Assembly: GCF_019312585.1 (NCBI RefSeq)
Contig: NZ_JAHWDP010000003.1
Coordinates: forward strand, 515,448-579,447
Reading direction: 5' to 3'
Length of the DNA: 64,000 nt
Origin: Halomarinibacterium sedimenti
GTDB lineage: Bacteria > Bacteroidota > Bacteroidia > Flavobacteriales > Flavobacteriaceae
Shown: one piece after another, positions 9,122-18,800 of the stretch
How positions within the stretch are numbered: the stretch's first letter is position 1
How the letters are laid out: each line of letters begins with the position of its first letter
Translations under genes and position numbers: made by a program
Notes under the pieces: generated by a model
What the model was told of the DNA's origin: nothing
The model's input: the letters and a program-made list of their open reading frames with translations, nothing else
The model's database searches: none

Positions 9122-9952
9122 TTGAAGATTAAACTCCCAACAGTTTGGCGTGATAAAATTCACGATATTATCTATGAGGCAGATACCCCTAATGGTAAAC
9201 TTTTTGATTTAGTATTATTATCTCTTATTCTATTAAGCGTAATTTTTGTGATGCTTGAGAGCGTAAGAGGACTTCCAGAAACTGTATATTTTATTTTATA
9301 TATAGGAGAATGGGTGATTACCATATTTTTTACCATAGAATACATTTTACGAATTCTAACTGTAAAAAAACCATGGAATTATGTCTTCAGTTTTTATGGA
9401 ATCGTTGACTTTCTATCTACCATCCCGTTATATCTTTCATTTATATTAGTGGGCAGCAACTACTTACTTACGGTAAGAGCCTTACGATTGTTGCGAGTTT
9501 TTAGAATTCTAAAAGTAACCAGATATATTGGGGAGTCTAACAAGTTAAAAATTGCTTTACTGCAGAGTCGTGCTAAAATTTTAATATTCTTATTTACTGT
9601 TATTATTGTTTCAATTATTGCTGGAACCCTAATGTATCTGGTCGAAGGACCTGAGCATGGATTTACCAATATTCCTCATAGTATTTACTGGTGTATTGTT
9701 ACACTTACCACTGTAGGATATGGTGATATCTCCCCTGGAACACCCTTAGGGCAATTCATAGCTTCAGTTATTATGATCTTAGGATATGGTATTATTGCAG
9801 TTCCTACAGGAATTGTTACTGCTGAAATGACCAAAGGTAAAGTCAAGGTAGACCTAAACACCCAAGTTTGTTCTAATTGTAATGAAAGTAAACATCGTGA
9901 TGATGCTAAATTTTGCCATAAATGTGGTGAAAGTTTAAAGGTTGAAAACTAA
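9122..9952 (+). CDS. Voltage-gated-type potassium channel with C-terminal zinc ribbon
   Basis: A 276-residue inner-membrane protein starting at TTG. Six membrane segments can be placed: S1 near residue 25-45, an Arg-rich S4 (VRALRLLRVFRILKV, about 118-132), S5, the selectivity filter TTVGYGDISPG near 196-206, and S6. After S6 the cytoplasmic tail carries two CxxC pairs (VCSNC and KFCHKCGE), a zinc ribbon. The family conducts K+. The zinc ribbon is an addition not found in classical Kch and could act as a sensor or assembly element (inference). miaA starts 2 bp after the stop. Confidence 0.9.
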   Translation: MKIKLPTVWRDKIHDIIYEADTPNGKLFDLVLLSLILLSVIFVMLESVRGLPETVYFILYIGEWVITIFFTIEYILRILTVKKPWNYVFSFYGIVDFLSTIPLYLSFILVGSNYLLTVRALRLLRVFRILKVTRYIGESNKLKIALLQSRAKILIFLFTVIIVSIIAGTLMYLVEGPEHGFTNIPHSIYWCIVTLTTVGYGDISPGTPLGQFIASVIMILGYGIIAVPTGIVTAEMTKGKVKVDLNTQVCSNCNESKHRDDAKFCHKCGESLKVEN

Positions 9953-9954
9953 AA

Positions 9955-10872
9955 ATGGTTGCCTTGAAACCTTTACTTGTTTGTATTGTAGGACCCACGG
10001 CTATAGGCAAAACTGCACTTTCTATAAAATTAGCAAACGCGTTTAATACCGAAATTATTTCGGCAGATTCCCGTCAATTTTTTAAAGAAATGACCATTGG
10101 CACTGCGGTTCCTACAAAAGAAGAATTGAATTCTGCTAAACACTATTTCATTCAAAATAAAAGTATTTCTGAAAATTATAGTGTAGGCGATTTTGAAAGA
10201 GATGCCATTGAACTACTTGAAGAATTATTTAAGAAACACCAAGTAGTACTTATGGTAGGCGGTTCCGGATTATATGTAGACGCCGTGGTGAAAGGATTGG
10301 ATTCTTTTCCCGAGGTGCCATACAATATAAGGAAACAACTAAAATCTCAATTTGAAGAAAAAGGAATTGAATACCTTCAAAAACAATTAAAGGTACTCGA
10401 TCCAGTGTATTTTGAAGAAGTGGATATTCAAAACACACAGCGAGTAATAAGAGCACTGGAAGTTTGCAAAGCTTCTGGCAAGCCCTTTTCATCATTCCGA
10501 AAAAATAAAGAGATCAATCGAAATTTTGATACACTATATATTGGTTTAACCGCAGATAGGGAGGTTATCTATGAACGAATAAACCAGCGCGTTGATTTGA
10601 TGATAAAGGATGGACTCCTTAAAGAAGTTGAAAAATTGAAAGCGTTTAGACATTTAAATGCTTTGCAAACCGTTGGTTATAGAGAATTGTTCGATTATTT
10701 TGATGGTACATTGAATTTGGAAGAGGCCATTTCGGAGATTAAAAAAAATACGAGAAGATTTGCCAAACGGCAGGGTACTTGGTTTCGGAAAAACGCAACT
10801 ATTGAATGGTTTGATTATAAAACACCACTTATTGAAATTGAAAATTATATTAAAAAAGCCCTGTCCCAATAA
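9955..10872 (+). CDS. miaA: tRNA dimethylallyltransferase
   Basis: A 305-residue protein with the P-loop GPTAIGKTALSIKLA near residues 13-27, SADSRQFFKEMTIGTAVP (the DSRQ motif), GGSGLYVDAVVKG, and QTVGYRELFDYFDG with RFAKRQGTWFRK near the end. It transfers a dimethylallyl group to A37 of tRNAs that read UNN codons. Full family length. Its stop codon sits inside the loop of an intrinsic terminator hairpin (10858-10888), so translation end and transcription end are nearly superimposed. Confidence 0.95.
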   Translation: MVALKPLLVCIVGPTAIGKTALSIKLANAFNTEIISADSRQFFKEMTIGTAVPTKEELNSAKHYFIQNKSISENYSVGDFERDAIELLEELFKKHQVVLMVGGSGLYVDAVVKGLDSFPEVPYNIRKQLKSQFEEKGIEYLQKQLKVLDPVYFEEVDIQNTQRVIRALEVCKASGKPFSSFRKNKEINRNFDTLYIGLTADREVIYERINQRVDLMIKDGLLKEVEKLKAFRHLNALQTVGYRELFDYFDGTLNLEEAISEIKKNTRRFAKRQGTWFRKNATIEWFDYKTPLIEIENYIKKALSQ

Positions 10873-10888
10873 AGGGAAGGGCGTTTTT
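10858..10888 (+). terminator. Intrinsic terminator after miaA
   Basis: Stem GCCCT-GT-CCC pairs with GGG-A-AGGGC around loop AATAAA (which contains the miaA stop), followed by GTTTTT. The A-run before the stem makes it usable in the other direction too, for the response regulator gene. Confidence 0.75.
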
Positions 10889-10909
10889 ACACTTAATATT
10901 TTAAAAATT

Positions 10910-11626
10910 TTATAGGTCTACTTCACTTTTCACTACCAATCGGAATCCCTCTCCGTGAATATTGATAATTTCTACATCATCATCTTTACTTAGATACTTT
11001 CTTAGCTTGGCAATATACACATCCATACTACGTGAAGTAAAATAGTTATCATCTCTCCAAATCTTTGTAAGCGCTAATTCACGTGGCATTAAATCGTTTT
11101 TATGCAGTGCCAAAAGTCGTAATAAATCGTTCTCTTTTGGAGACAATTTAATGGGCGATTCTCCTTTATAAGTTAGAAAACGAAGTTTTGAATTAAGCTG
11201 GAAGTTTCCAACAGTAAAATCGAATTGTTTGCTATCTGCAATCGAATCTGTCGATTTTCTTTGAACAATGGCCTTTATTTTCATTAATAACACTTCACTA
11301 TCAAAGGGTTTATTAAGGTAATCATCGGCACCAACCTTGTACCCTTTAATGACATCTTCTTTCATTGCCTTAGCAGTAAGGAAAATAATAGGTACTTCTT
11401 GATTTTTCTCTCTAATCTCCTTTGCTAAGGTGAAACCATCTTTGTAAGGCATCATGACATCAAGGATGCAAAGATCATAATCGTCTTTTTTAAATTTTTC
11501 AAATCCTTCCATACCGTTTTTTGCATGTGTAACGGTATAGTCGTTCATGGTTAGGTAATCTTTGAGAACTGTCCCAAAGTTTGGATCATCTTCTACTAAT
11601 AAAATTTTCTTGTTTACAGTTTCCAT
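10910..11626 (-). CDS. OmpR-family response regulator (RprY-like)
   Basis: A 238-residue protein. The receiver domain has the acidic pair in VEDDPNF, the phosphoacceptor in LCILDVMMPYKDGF near residue 55 and the conserved Lys in NKPFDSE. A winged-helix DNA-binding domain follows from about residue 135 (LSPKENDLLRLLALH, then SRSMDVYIAKLRKYL). The histidine kinase gene lies directly upstream (3 bp), so the two form a classic two-component operon. By length and neighbours it resembles RprY of Bacteroides; the regulon is not readable from sequence. Confidence 0.93.
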   Translation of the reverse strand: METVNKKILLVEDDPNFGTVLKDYLTMNDYTVTHAKNGMEGFEKFKKDDYDLCILDVMMPYKDGFTLAKEIREKNQEVPIIFLTAKAMKEDVIKGYKVGADDYLNKPFDSEVLLMKIKAIVQRKSTDSIADSKQFDFTVGNFQLNSKLRFLTYKGESPIKLSPKENDLLRLLALHKNDLMPRELALTKIWRDDNYFTSRSMDVYIAKLRKYLSKDDDVEIINIHGEGFRLVVKSEVDL

Positions 11627-11629
11627 ATT

Positions 11630-13192
11630 TTAAGATATTAAGTGCATTTTTATTATAAAGGTACTACCTTTTCCTTTTTCACTATCTACGTAAATTTCGG
11701 CATTATGGTCGTCTAAAATTCTTTTAACATACGCTAAACCAAGCCCATGCCCTTTTACATTATGTATATCGCCTGTATGTTCGCGATAAAATTTTTCAAA
11801 TATTTTCTTTTGTACATTCTTACTCATACCCATACCTTGATCTTGTATCTTCAACATAATACTATTCTTCACGTTCTCGGTATAGATATCAATCTTAGGT
11901 TCATCTTCAGAATATTTTACCGCATTATCCAAAATATTCACCACCACATTGGTAAGGTGTAAGTCGTTACCCAATACAGAAGATTTCATTGCTTCTAAAT
12001 GGGTATTCACATAACCACCCCTATCTTCAACAATGAGGCTAATATGTGTTACTGCATCTTCTACAATATCGTGCAGTTTTATTCGTGCTTTTGGAAGATC
12101 TAACTCATTCTTTTCAAGTTTAGAAATACGTAAAACGTTTTCAACTTGTGCGTGCATTCGTCGATTCTCTTCCCGAATCATTTTCAAATAACGATCAATA
12201 AACTCTTTATTCTCTGCGACTTTTGGATTTTTTAACGCATCTAAAGCCAAATTAATTGTGGCAATAGGTGTTTTAAATTCATGGGTCATGTTATTTATAA
12301 AATCTGTTTTTATCTGCGAAATCTGTCTTTGTCTAAATAACTGTTTTAAAGCATTTGAATACGCTAAAATGATAACCCCTGTAAAAGCCAAGGACAACAA
12401 TGCCATACCTAAAATAGTACTGGCGACCTCTTTTCCTTTGTCTGAAAAATTTACATAGAGTTGATAATTTGTATTAAATGTATCGTTCACAAATAAAGGA
12501 ACTCCATATGTACTTTCTGGATTTAATTGAAATCCATTAGATCGTATTTTTGTCGCCAGTTCATTACTATAAACAGCAAATTCAAATTTTGATTTAATTC
12601 CTCTTTCTCTCGCTTCATTGGTAATTAATTCTTCAAGGTCTTTCGAGGATATTCTGTTATGAATAGGAGTTTTTGAAGTGATATTACTAACAGCATCTTG
12701 AAACTGCTGCTTTTCAAAATCTCGCATTCGATTAAAATCTATTTTGGTTTCTTCTGTAAACCCGCTACCATCAGGACTTCCTATTATTTTTGTTGTCTTC
12801 TTTTGATTTGTTATTTTTTTAAACTGAATGGTATCAAATTCGGTATCTAAAAAGAAAGAAGAAAGCTTATAATCTTCTTCGATGATTCCGTCTGAAAAAA
12901 TAACCGTTTCGTTTTTATTTTCATTCGCAATTCTATAAATAAGCTCACTAACGCTTACATTCTCTGGTGTCTTAAGGCTGTCTACGAGTCCGCTATATAA
13001 TTTATAATAATTTTCTGTTTCTTGTAACTGAACTTTTTTAGCAACTTCAATAAGAATTTGCCTTACACTAAGAGTAAATTGATCTTCTTTTGCCTGATAG
13101 GCATTATTAATCCAATACCCTTGAACAAAAATTATTCCTAATAGGGACAACGACATGGAACCAATAAGAAGCGCAAAAAGCTTTTTGTTCAT
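11630..13192 (-). CDS. Sensor histidine kinase (RprX-like)
   Basis: A 520-residue membrane kinase. TM1 is near residues 5-27 and TM2 near 257-280, with a periplasmic sensor of about 225 residues between them. The HisKA domain carries NNMTHEFKTPIATINLALD (phosphorylated His in THEFKTP, near 305), and the ATPase domain has NILDNAVKYSED (N box), DQGMGMS (G1), FEKFYREH and GHGLGLAYVKRIL (G2). It phosphorylates the response regulator encoded 3 bp downstream. A TAATTTTG box lies only 4 bp before the ATG, predicting a leaderless mRNA. Confidence 0.93.
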   Translation of the reverse strand: MNKKLFALLIGSMSLSLLGIIFVQGYWINNAYQAKEDQFTLSVRQILIEVAKKVQLQETENYYKLYSGLVDSLKTPENVSVSELIYRIANENKNETVIFSDGIIEEDYKLSSFFLDTEFDTIQFKKITNQKKTTKIIGSPDGSGFTEETKIDFNRMRDFEKQQFQDAVSNITSKTPIHNRISSKDLEELITNEARERGIKSKFEFAVYSNELATKIRSNGFQLNPESTYGVPLFVNDTFNTNYQLYVNFSDKGKEVASTILGMALLSLAFTGVIILAYSNALKQLFRQRQISQIKTDFINNMTHEFKTPIATINLALDALKNPKVAENKEFIDRYLKMIREENRRMHAQVENVLRISKLEKNELDLPKARIKLHDIVEDAVTHISLIVEDRGGYVNTHLEAMKSSVLGNDLHLTNVVVNILDNAVKYSEDEPKIDIYTENVKNSIMLKIQDQGMGMSKNVQKKIFEKFYREHTGDIHNVKGHGLGLAYVKRILDDHNAEIYVDSEKGKGSTFIIKMHLIS

Positions 13193-13196
13193 ATTC

Positions 13197-13204
13197 CAAA
13201 ATTA
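13197..13204 (-). promoter_or_regulatory. -7 box abutting the histidine kinase start
   Basis: TAATTTTG on the reverse strand fits TAnnTTTG and ends 4 bases before the start codon at 13192, so transcription should begin at or next to the ATG. Confidence 0.5.
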
Positions 13205-13271
13205 AGATTTTAACATTTAGATTACTTTCCATTTAACCAAATGTTAACAGAAGTGAAGAATTTTTATAATA

Positions 13272-13853
13272 TTAACCCTTTAAAATACGGTGATGTATGT
13301 CCTTAACTTGCTTTTTTGTCTCCGCTAGGTTCGTATTTTCTATAACAAAGCTTGCAAGGGGTATCTTTTTTTCATCTGGCCATTGATTGTCCATTCTAGA
13401 TTGTACTTCTTTACGGGTGATAGGGTCGCGTTTTAATATTCTTTCAACTCTTATAGACTCTGGTGCTGTCACCAATATTATATAATCGCATTGAGTATGT
13501 CCGCCACTTTCAAAAAGGATAGCTGCTTCCTTAATACAATAATGGCCTTTTTGTTTTTTAACCCATCTGGCAAAATGTTGTCTTACTTTAGGGTGAATTA
13601 TATTATTTACTTGATTAAGTAATTCTTTATCATTAAATATTTTTTTGGCAACAAACGATCTATTCAGTCCTTCTGTACCAAAACTTTTTTCTCCTAAAAG
13701 TGCTATGACCTTTCGGCGAACTATTTTTGAAGTATTTGTAATTCGTTTAGCTTCAACGTCGGCAATATACACAGGAACGCCAAGTTCTTTAAAGAAGCCA
13801 GCTACAGTGCTTTTCCCACTTCCAATTCCACCAGTAAGTCCAACTATTTTCAA
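13272..13853 (-). CDS. coaE: Dephospho-CoA kinase
   Basis: A 193-residue protein with the P-loop GLTGGIGSGKSTVAGFF at residues 5-21, then VPVYIADVEAKRI, NNIIHPKVR and the lid segment RVERILKRD. It phosphorylates the ribose 3'-OH of dephospho-CoA, the last step of CoA synthesis; coaBC of the same pathway is in this window at 23838. The upstream YbbR-like gene ends 1 bp before its start, so the two are co-transcribed. Confidence 0.95.
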   Translation of the reverse strand: MKIVGLTGGIGSGKSTVAGFFKELGVPVYIADVEAKRITNTSKIVRRKVIALLGEKSFGTEGLNRSFVAKKIFNDKELLNQVNNIIHPKVRQHFARWVKKQKGHYCIKEAAILFESGGHTQCDYIILVTAPESIRVERILKRDPITRKEVQSRMDNQWPDEKKIPLASFVIENTNLAETKKQVKDIHHRILKG

Positions 13854-13854
13854 A

Positions 13855-14799
13855 TTATTTAAATATTAAAAACTCTACTTTTTTTGTTTCCAACTCAAGG
13901 TGCTGAAGATTTTCTGGATGCTTTATAAGTTTAGGTATCATAAAACTTCCTTCTTCTATTCTCTCCGAAAAATCACAAATAATTTTAAAATCATCGATTG
14001 TTAGGTTTCCAAAATCCTTTATGGAAACATCGAAAGTAATTTCTATACTTTCAGGGAATAATTTAAGTTCGGTCCCTTCAGTAAGATTAATAACCTCAAC
14101 AGGGATTTCCATTGTCATTTGAGAAAATTCTTCAGCTTCTATCCTTATACTCACACTTTTGGGATTGAGTACCACTTTTTTATTTTGTGGTTTTATTAAA
14201 TTAATAGTTTCAGTTAACCCTTTGGAAACATCTTTTCTTTTAAATAGTTGTGTGGGAATGAAGGTGATAGTATCTATCTCTTCCGAAGGTCCAGAAATGT
14301 CAACAGAATCTGGCATAATTTTTATTTTACCTTTCTGAAAATACCCATCCTTAAAAGATATATGGGATTGTAAAGAAATAGGAATCCTTTTACTAGCATT
14401 TTTATCGAGGTGTAACATAAGCTCTGTTTCAGATATATTTTTTATATCTGAAAGGTTTAGCTGCTTCAAAATTAATTTCTGAATATCCTGTAATGGAAGA
14501 ACTATAATGCTATCTTCTTCTTTATAATAGGCGCTAACATCAATTTTTAACGAGGTTTTTCTCAATTTGTGTGACAACAATTGAAATCCATTTCCAGAAA
14601 CATCAAAAGTGATTTCTTTTACATTATCATTAGTAAGGACTAAAGAATCCGGAATATTTATGTAGTCTAAAGTAGTTGTTAAGGTTGCTTCAGAATCTCT
14701 AGAAAACTTCGTTAAAAACCAAAAAAGGGTAGCCAATAAAAGAAAAAAGAGAAACGATTTTATTTTTGGGTTTTTATTTTTTGTGTTTTCTGAAACCAT
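13855..14799 (-). CDS. YbbR-like domain protein (CdaR-type)
   Basis: A 314-residue protein with one N-terminal membrane anchor (SFLFFLLLATLFWFLTKF, about residues 15-32) followed by repeated beta-rich YbbR-like units (for example around DYINIPDSLVL and RIPISLQSHISFKDGYFQ). Known role in Firmicutes: CdaR regulates the diadenylate cyclase CdaA; in Bacteroidetes the protein is usually a single-anchor periplasmic protein of unclear function. It lies between coaE (1 bp) and a glycosyltransferase (9 bp) in one reverse-strand unit. Confidence 0.82.
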   Translation of the reverse strand: MVSENTKNKNPKIKSFLFFLLLATLFWFLTKFSRDSEATLTTTLDYINIPDSLVLTNDNVKEITFDVSGNGFQLLSHKLRKTSLKIDVSAYYKEEDSIIVLPLQDIQKLILKQLNLSDIKNISETELMLHLDKNASKRIPISLQSHISFKDGYFQKGKIKIMPDSVDISGPSEEIDTITFIPTQLFKRKDVSKGLTETINLIKPQNKKVVLNPKSVSIRIEAEEFSQMTMEIPVEVINLTEGTELKLFPESIEITFDVSIKDFGNLTIDDFKIICDFSERIEEGSFMIPKLIKHPENLQHLELETKKVEFLIFK

Positions 14800-14808
14800 T
14801 CATTAAAA

Positions 14809-15810
14809 TTAATCAAAAAATAACTGTGGAAATTGTTGCTTCGGATTTTTCTTTAAATATTTTATGTAAAATGTAGATTTCAAAAAAGCTAACCCGTATC
14901 CAAAAAATTGCACAAAAACGGCAATTAATGATAACACTCCAACATAAATACTTTTATTCCTGATACTGCTATCCACTAAAATAAAGAAAAGATAGAGTAT
15001 TAACGGTGCTAAAAATAAAATATTAACTAGGGCTGAAAATAGAATCGATAGTAGCACAAAAAAGATAAATAATGTAGGAAGCCAAAAGGTGATTTTTTCG
15101 GACTTGGGATGCCATTTATTTAATATGGGTCTTACCAATCCAAACTTTTTAACTTGTGTGTAAAATTTATTCCATGAAATTCTTCGCTTATGATATACAT
15201 AGGCATTAGGTATAAACTGAGTTTTAAATCCACCTTTTATAATTCGTTGTGATAAATCTGGATCCTCACCTGGGTGAATTTTTGAAAACCCTTGAGTCGC
15301 TTCGAATGCCTTTTTGGAAATACCCATATTAAAACTACGCGGTTCAAACTTTTGAATACTCTTTACTTTACCTCTTATTCCTCCTGTGGTTAAAAAAGAC
15401 GTCATTGAATAGTTAATAGCCTTTTGAAGAGGTGAAAAGCTATCATGAGCAGCATCTGCTCCTCCATAACAATCTGTATACTTATAGGTTAAAAAATTTG
15501 AAACAGTTAAAAAATAATGTGGTGGTAATAAGCAATCGGAATCTAAAATGATAAAGTAATTTCCTTTAGCATATCGCATTCCAAAATTCCTTGAATCTCC
15601 AGGTCCACTATTTGGTTTACTGAAATAGGATATTTGAAGGGCGGGTTTAAATTCATTTACAACATTTTCTGAAGAAAGAGATGAACCGTCTTCCACTATA
15701 ACAATTTCAAATTGAGAGTTTCCTTCAACTTTTAAAAAGCTTTCAAGTAATTCCCTTATTTCATCGGGACGATTGTAAACAGGGATAATAAAAGAAAAAG
15801 ATAATTGCAT
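14809..15810 (-). CDS. Family 2 glycosyltransferase, membrane-anchored
   Basis: A 333-residue GT-A fold enzyme. FSFIIPVYNRPDEIRELL opens the domain, IILDSDCLLPPHYF carries the DxD-like metal site, and GGADAAHD and GEDPDLSQRIIKGG follow. The C-terminal part has about two membrane segments (near residues 235-285) and a basic end. An ATG at 15846 is possible but lies inside the terminator hairpin of the upstream gene and before the TATTTTTG box at 15816-15823, so I chose 15810. Probably builds cell-surface glycan; acceptor unknown. Confidence 0.88.
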   Translation of the reverse strand: MQLSFSFIIPVYNRPDEIRELLESFLKVEGNSQFEIVIVEDGSSLSSENVVNEFKPALQISYFSKPNSGPGDSRNFGMRYAKGNYFIILDSDCLLPPHYFLTVSNFLTYKYTDCYGGADAAHDSFSPLQKAINYSMTSFLTTGGIRGKVKSIQKFEPRSFNMGISKKAFEATQGFSKIHPGEDPDLSQRIIKGGFKTQFIPNAYVYHKRRISWNKFYTQVKKFGLVRPILNKWHPKSEKITFWLPTLFIFFVLLSILFSALVNILFLAPLILYLFFILVDSSIRNKSIYVGVLSLIAVFVQFFGYGLAFLKSTFYIKYLKKNPKQQFPQLFFD

Positions 15811-15815
15811 AGCTG

Positions 15816-15823
15816 CAAAAATA
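15816..15823 (-). promoter_or_regulatory. -7 box abutting the glycosyltransferase start
   Basis: TATTTTTG on the reverse strand ends 5 bases before the chosen ATG at 15810. It supports that start and predicts a near-leaderless mRNA. Confidence 0.5.
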
Positions 15824-15830
15824 CGCAATA

Positions 15831-15860
15831 AAAAAAGCCACTCCATAAATGGAGTGGCTT
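15831..15860 (-). terminator. Intrinsic terminator of the large T9SS protein gene
   Basis: AAGCCACTCCAT and ATGGAGTGGCTT form a 12-bp perfect stem, followed on the reverse strand by a run of six T. It separates the T9SS gene from the glycosyltransferase operon. Confidence 0.88.
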
Positions 15861-15880
15861 AAATTATAAATTAGAAAAAA

Positions 15881-18800
15881 TTACTTTTTAATAACCTTGT
15901 AAGTACCTGTTTGACCATTAGAAGAAACCTTCAAAATGTAAGTACCAACAGATAGTCTTGATACATCTACTTGAGTAGTAGTAGCGTTAACATTTAAGTC
16001 AATTACCTTTTGACCTAAAATGTTATATAAAGCTACACTATCAATATTGTCAATAGATGTTAGATTTAATCTATCATTTGCAGGGTTTGGATAGAATGCA
16101 AATCCTTCGATTTCATTACTATCAACACTTAACTGACAGTTATCAAAGATGATATCAGTTACAGCTCCAGTGTTCACTACAAAACAGTAATACGCTTGAC
16201 CAGCAACTACTGGAATAGTAGCAGTAACGCTAGGCAAACATTGGTTTTGCCACCAGTCTACCAATACTAATTCGTCTTCGGTAGAAGTCTCATCAGGAGC
16301 GGTATAGAAGGTAACTGAACTAACATCAGCAAATACTGACCACAAGCTCATATTAACTGTATTCGCTGCTAATAGTTCTGTAATAATTGGCTCACCTTCA
16401 ACATCAGAAATCATAACTACAGGTATTGTAACCTGATCTCCAACTGCTCCACCTCCCATAACGATAGGGTCGCCAGGTTGGTTGTTTACCACAACCACTG
16501 CAACTGCTCCAGCATTCTGAGCGGCTAAGGCTTTAACACCAAATTCACAAGAACCACGTCTTAAAACAGCAATCTTGCCGTTTAAATCAACACCATTGAG
16601 AACAGGGTCACAAGCATCGTTAGGATCACCTGTTGTATCATCATCAATAACAACAGCTGCATCTTCTGTTAACGGATCTAATGGTATAGCTCCACCAAAA
16701 CTAGCTGCAACAGGATTATAATCACCTGCTAAAGGACCATTATTAACAGTTAAGTTAGTCGATCCTACTCCTGGTCCAGGAGTTGCGATTGTTCCAGTTA
16801 TAAATCCATCACCTTCTGGAGTAAATTTATACCATACACCGGCAGCACCAGTAATATCACAGTCAGTTGGAGTACCATTTTCAGTAGTGGCTGCTGGCAT
16901 AACAACATCCTCATCAGTAAATGGACATCCTACCTCATCAAGATCAATAGCATTAACTATCATATCGTTGTCTGGTGGAATAAGGGTACAAGACATGCTT
17001 AATTCGAATGTACCTGTATCACCTCCAAATCCATGAATCATGAAATAGTAAGTTGAACTACCATCGCTCTCAAATTCTACTTCAGACTGGAAGTCTGTAC
17101 AATTTGGTGAATCATCATTAGCCGCAAGGCAAACTAAGCCACCTGTACAGTCACCTGTGAAAACAGCAATTTGAGTATCGTAATCAGTATTAGGGCTACA
17201 AGTAGAAAGAAGTACATTAGCTGGAAGTCCAGAAGTATCAGTCCACTTATACCATACACCAGGAGCATCAGGAGTTCCTGGGTCACAATCATCTACAGCA
17301 TCAACAGTAGCTGAAAGAGTATCGCCAATAACAGTGTCACCACAGCTAATTTCTAATGCTCCTTCACAATCGTCATATGTAACACCTCCACCACCAATAG
17401 GGGTACAAGTTCCACTCCAAATGTAAACACCATCTAATGCTGGGTCAAATATTGCCCATCCACCATCGAATAGTGCAGTACCATTTCCTACAGAAGTAGA
17501 AGAAGTAACTACCCAGAATACTGAACCAGTTGCACCACCATCAGTAACAGATAATTCTACCCAATACGTAGTTGGAACACCTGCTTGACCAGCAAAGGTA
17601 AATGGTGTAACGTCTAATACGATTTCGTTTACATCGAAACCAAAGTTAGATCCAATTACCGCTTGAGTAGTTGGAACGATTCCCGCTTGAGAACCTATAA
17701 CAGCACCTGGTAATCCACCTGCATCATCATAATAGATAACATCTACTGAAGCAATTCCACCATTGGCGAAAATACTAGCAGTTATTTGATCCAATTCAAA
17801 ATCCTCATCTGCACCAACAGTTACGTCATTTGCAGTCTGGAAAGCTGAAGCAGAAGAACAGTTAAGACCGTTTTCGAAGGTGAAATCATTTGGATTCTCC
17901 TCATCACAAGGACCTCCACCTCCACCACCAAGTGGAATACAAGTTCCATCCCAGATGTAAACACCATCTAGTGCAGGGTCAAATATTGCCCATCCACCAT
18001 CGAATAGTGCAGTACCATTTCCTACAGAAGAAGATGAAGTAACTACCCAGAATACTGAACCAGTTGCACCACCATCAGTAACAGATAATTCTACCCAATA
18101 CGTAGTTGGAACACCTGCTTGACCAGCAAAGGTAAATGGTGTAACGTCTAATACGATTTCGTTTACATCGAAACCAAAGTTAGATCCAATTACCGCTTGA
18201 CTAGATGGAACTAGACCTGCTTCAGAACCTATAACAGCTCCAGGTAATCCACCTGCATCATCATAATAGATAACATCTACTAAAGCAATTCCACCATTGG
18301 CGAAAATACTAGCAGTTATTTGACTTAATTCAAAATCTTCATCTGCACCAACAGTTACATCATTTGCAGTCTGGAAAGCTGAAGCAGAAGAACAGTTAAG
18401 ACCGTTTTCGAAGGTGAAATCATTTGGATTCTCCTCATCACAAGGACCTCCACCTCCACCACCAAGTGGAATACAAGTTCCATCCCAGATGTAAACACCA
18501 TCTAATGCAGGGTCAAATATTGCCCATCCACCGTCGAATAGTGCAGTACTATTTCCTACAGAAGAAGATGAAGTAACTACCCAGAATACGGAGCCAGTTG
18601 CACCACCATCAGTAACAGATAATTCTACCCAATACGTAGTTGGAACACCTGCTTGACCAGCAAAGGTAAATGGTGTTACGTCTAATACGATTTCGTTTAC
18701 ATCGAAACCAAAGTTAGATCCAATTACCGCTTGACTAGATGGAACTAAACCTAATTCAGAACCTATAACAGTTCCAGGTAATCCACCTGCATTGTCATAA

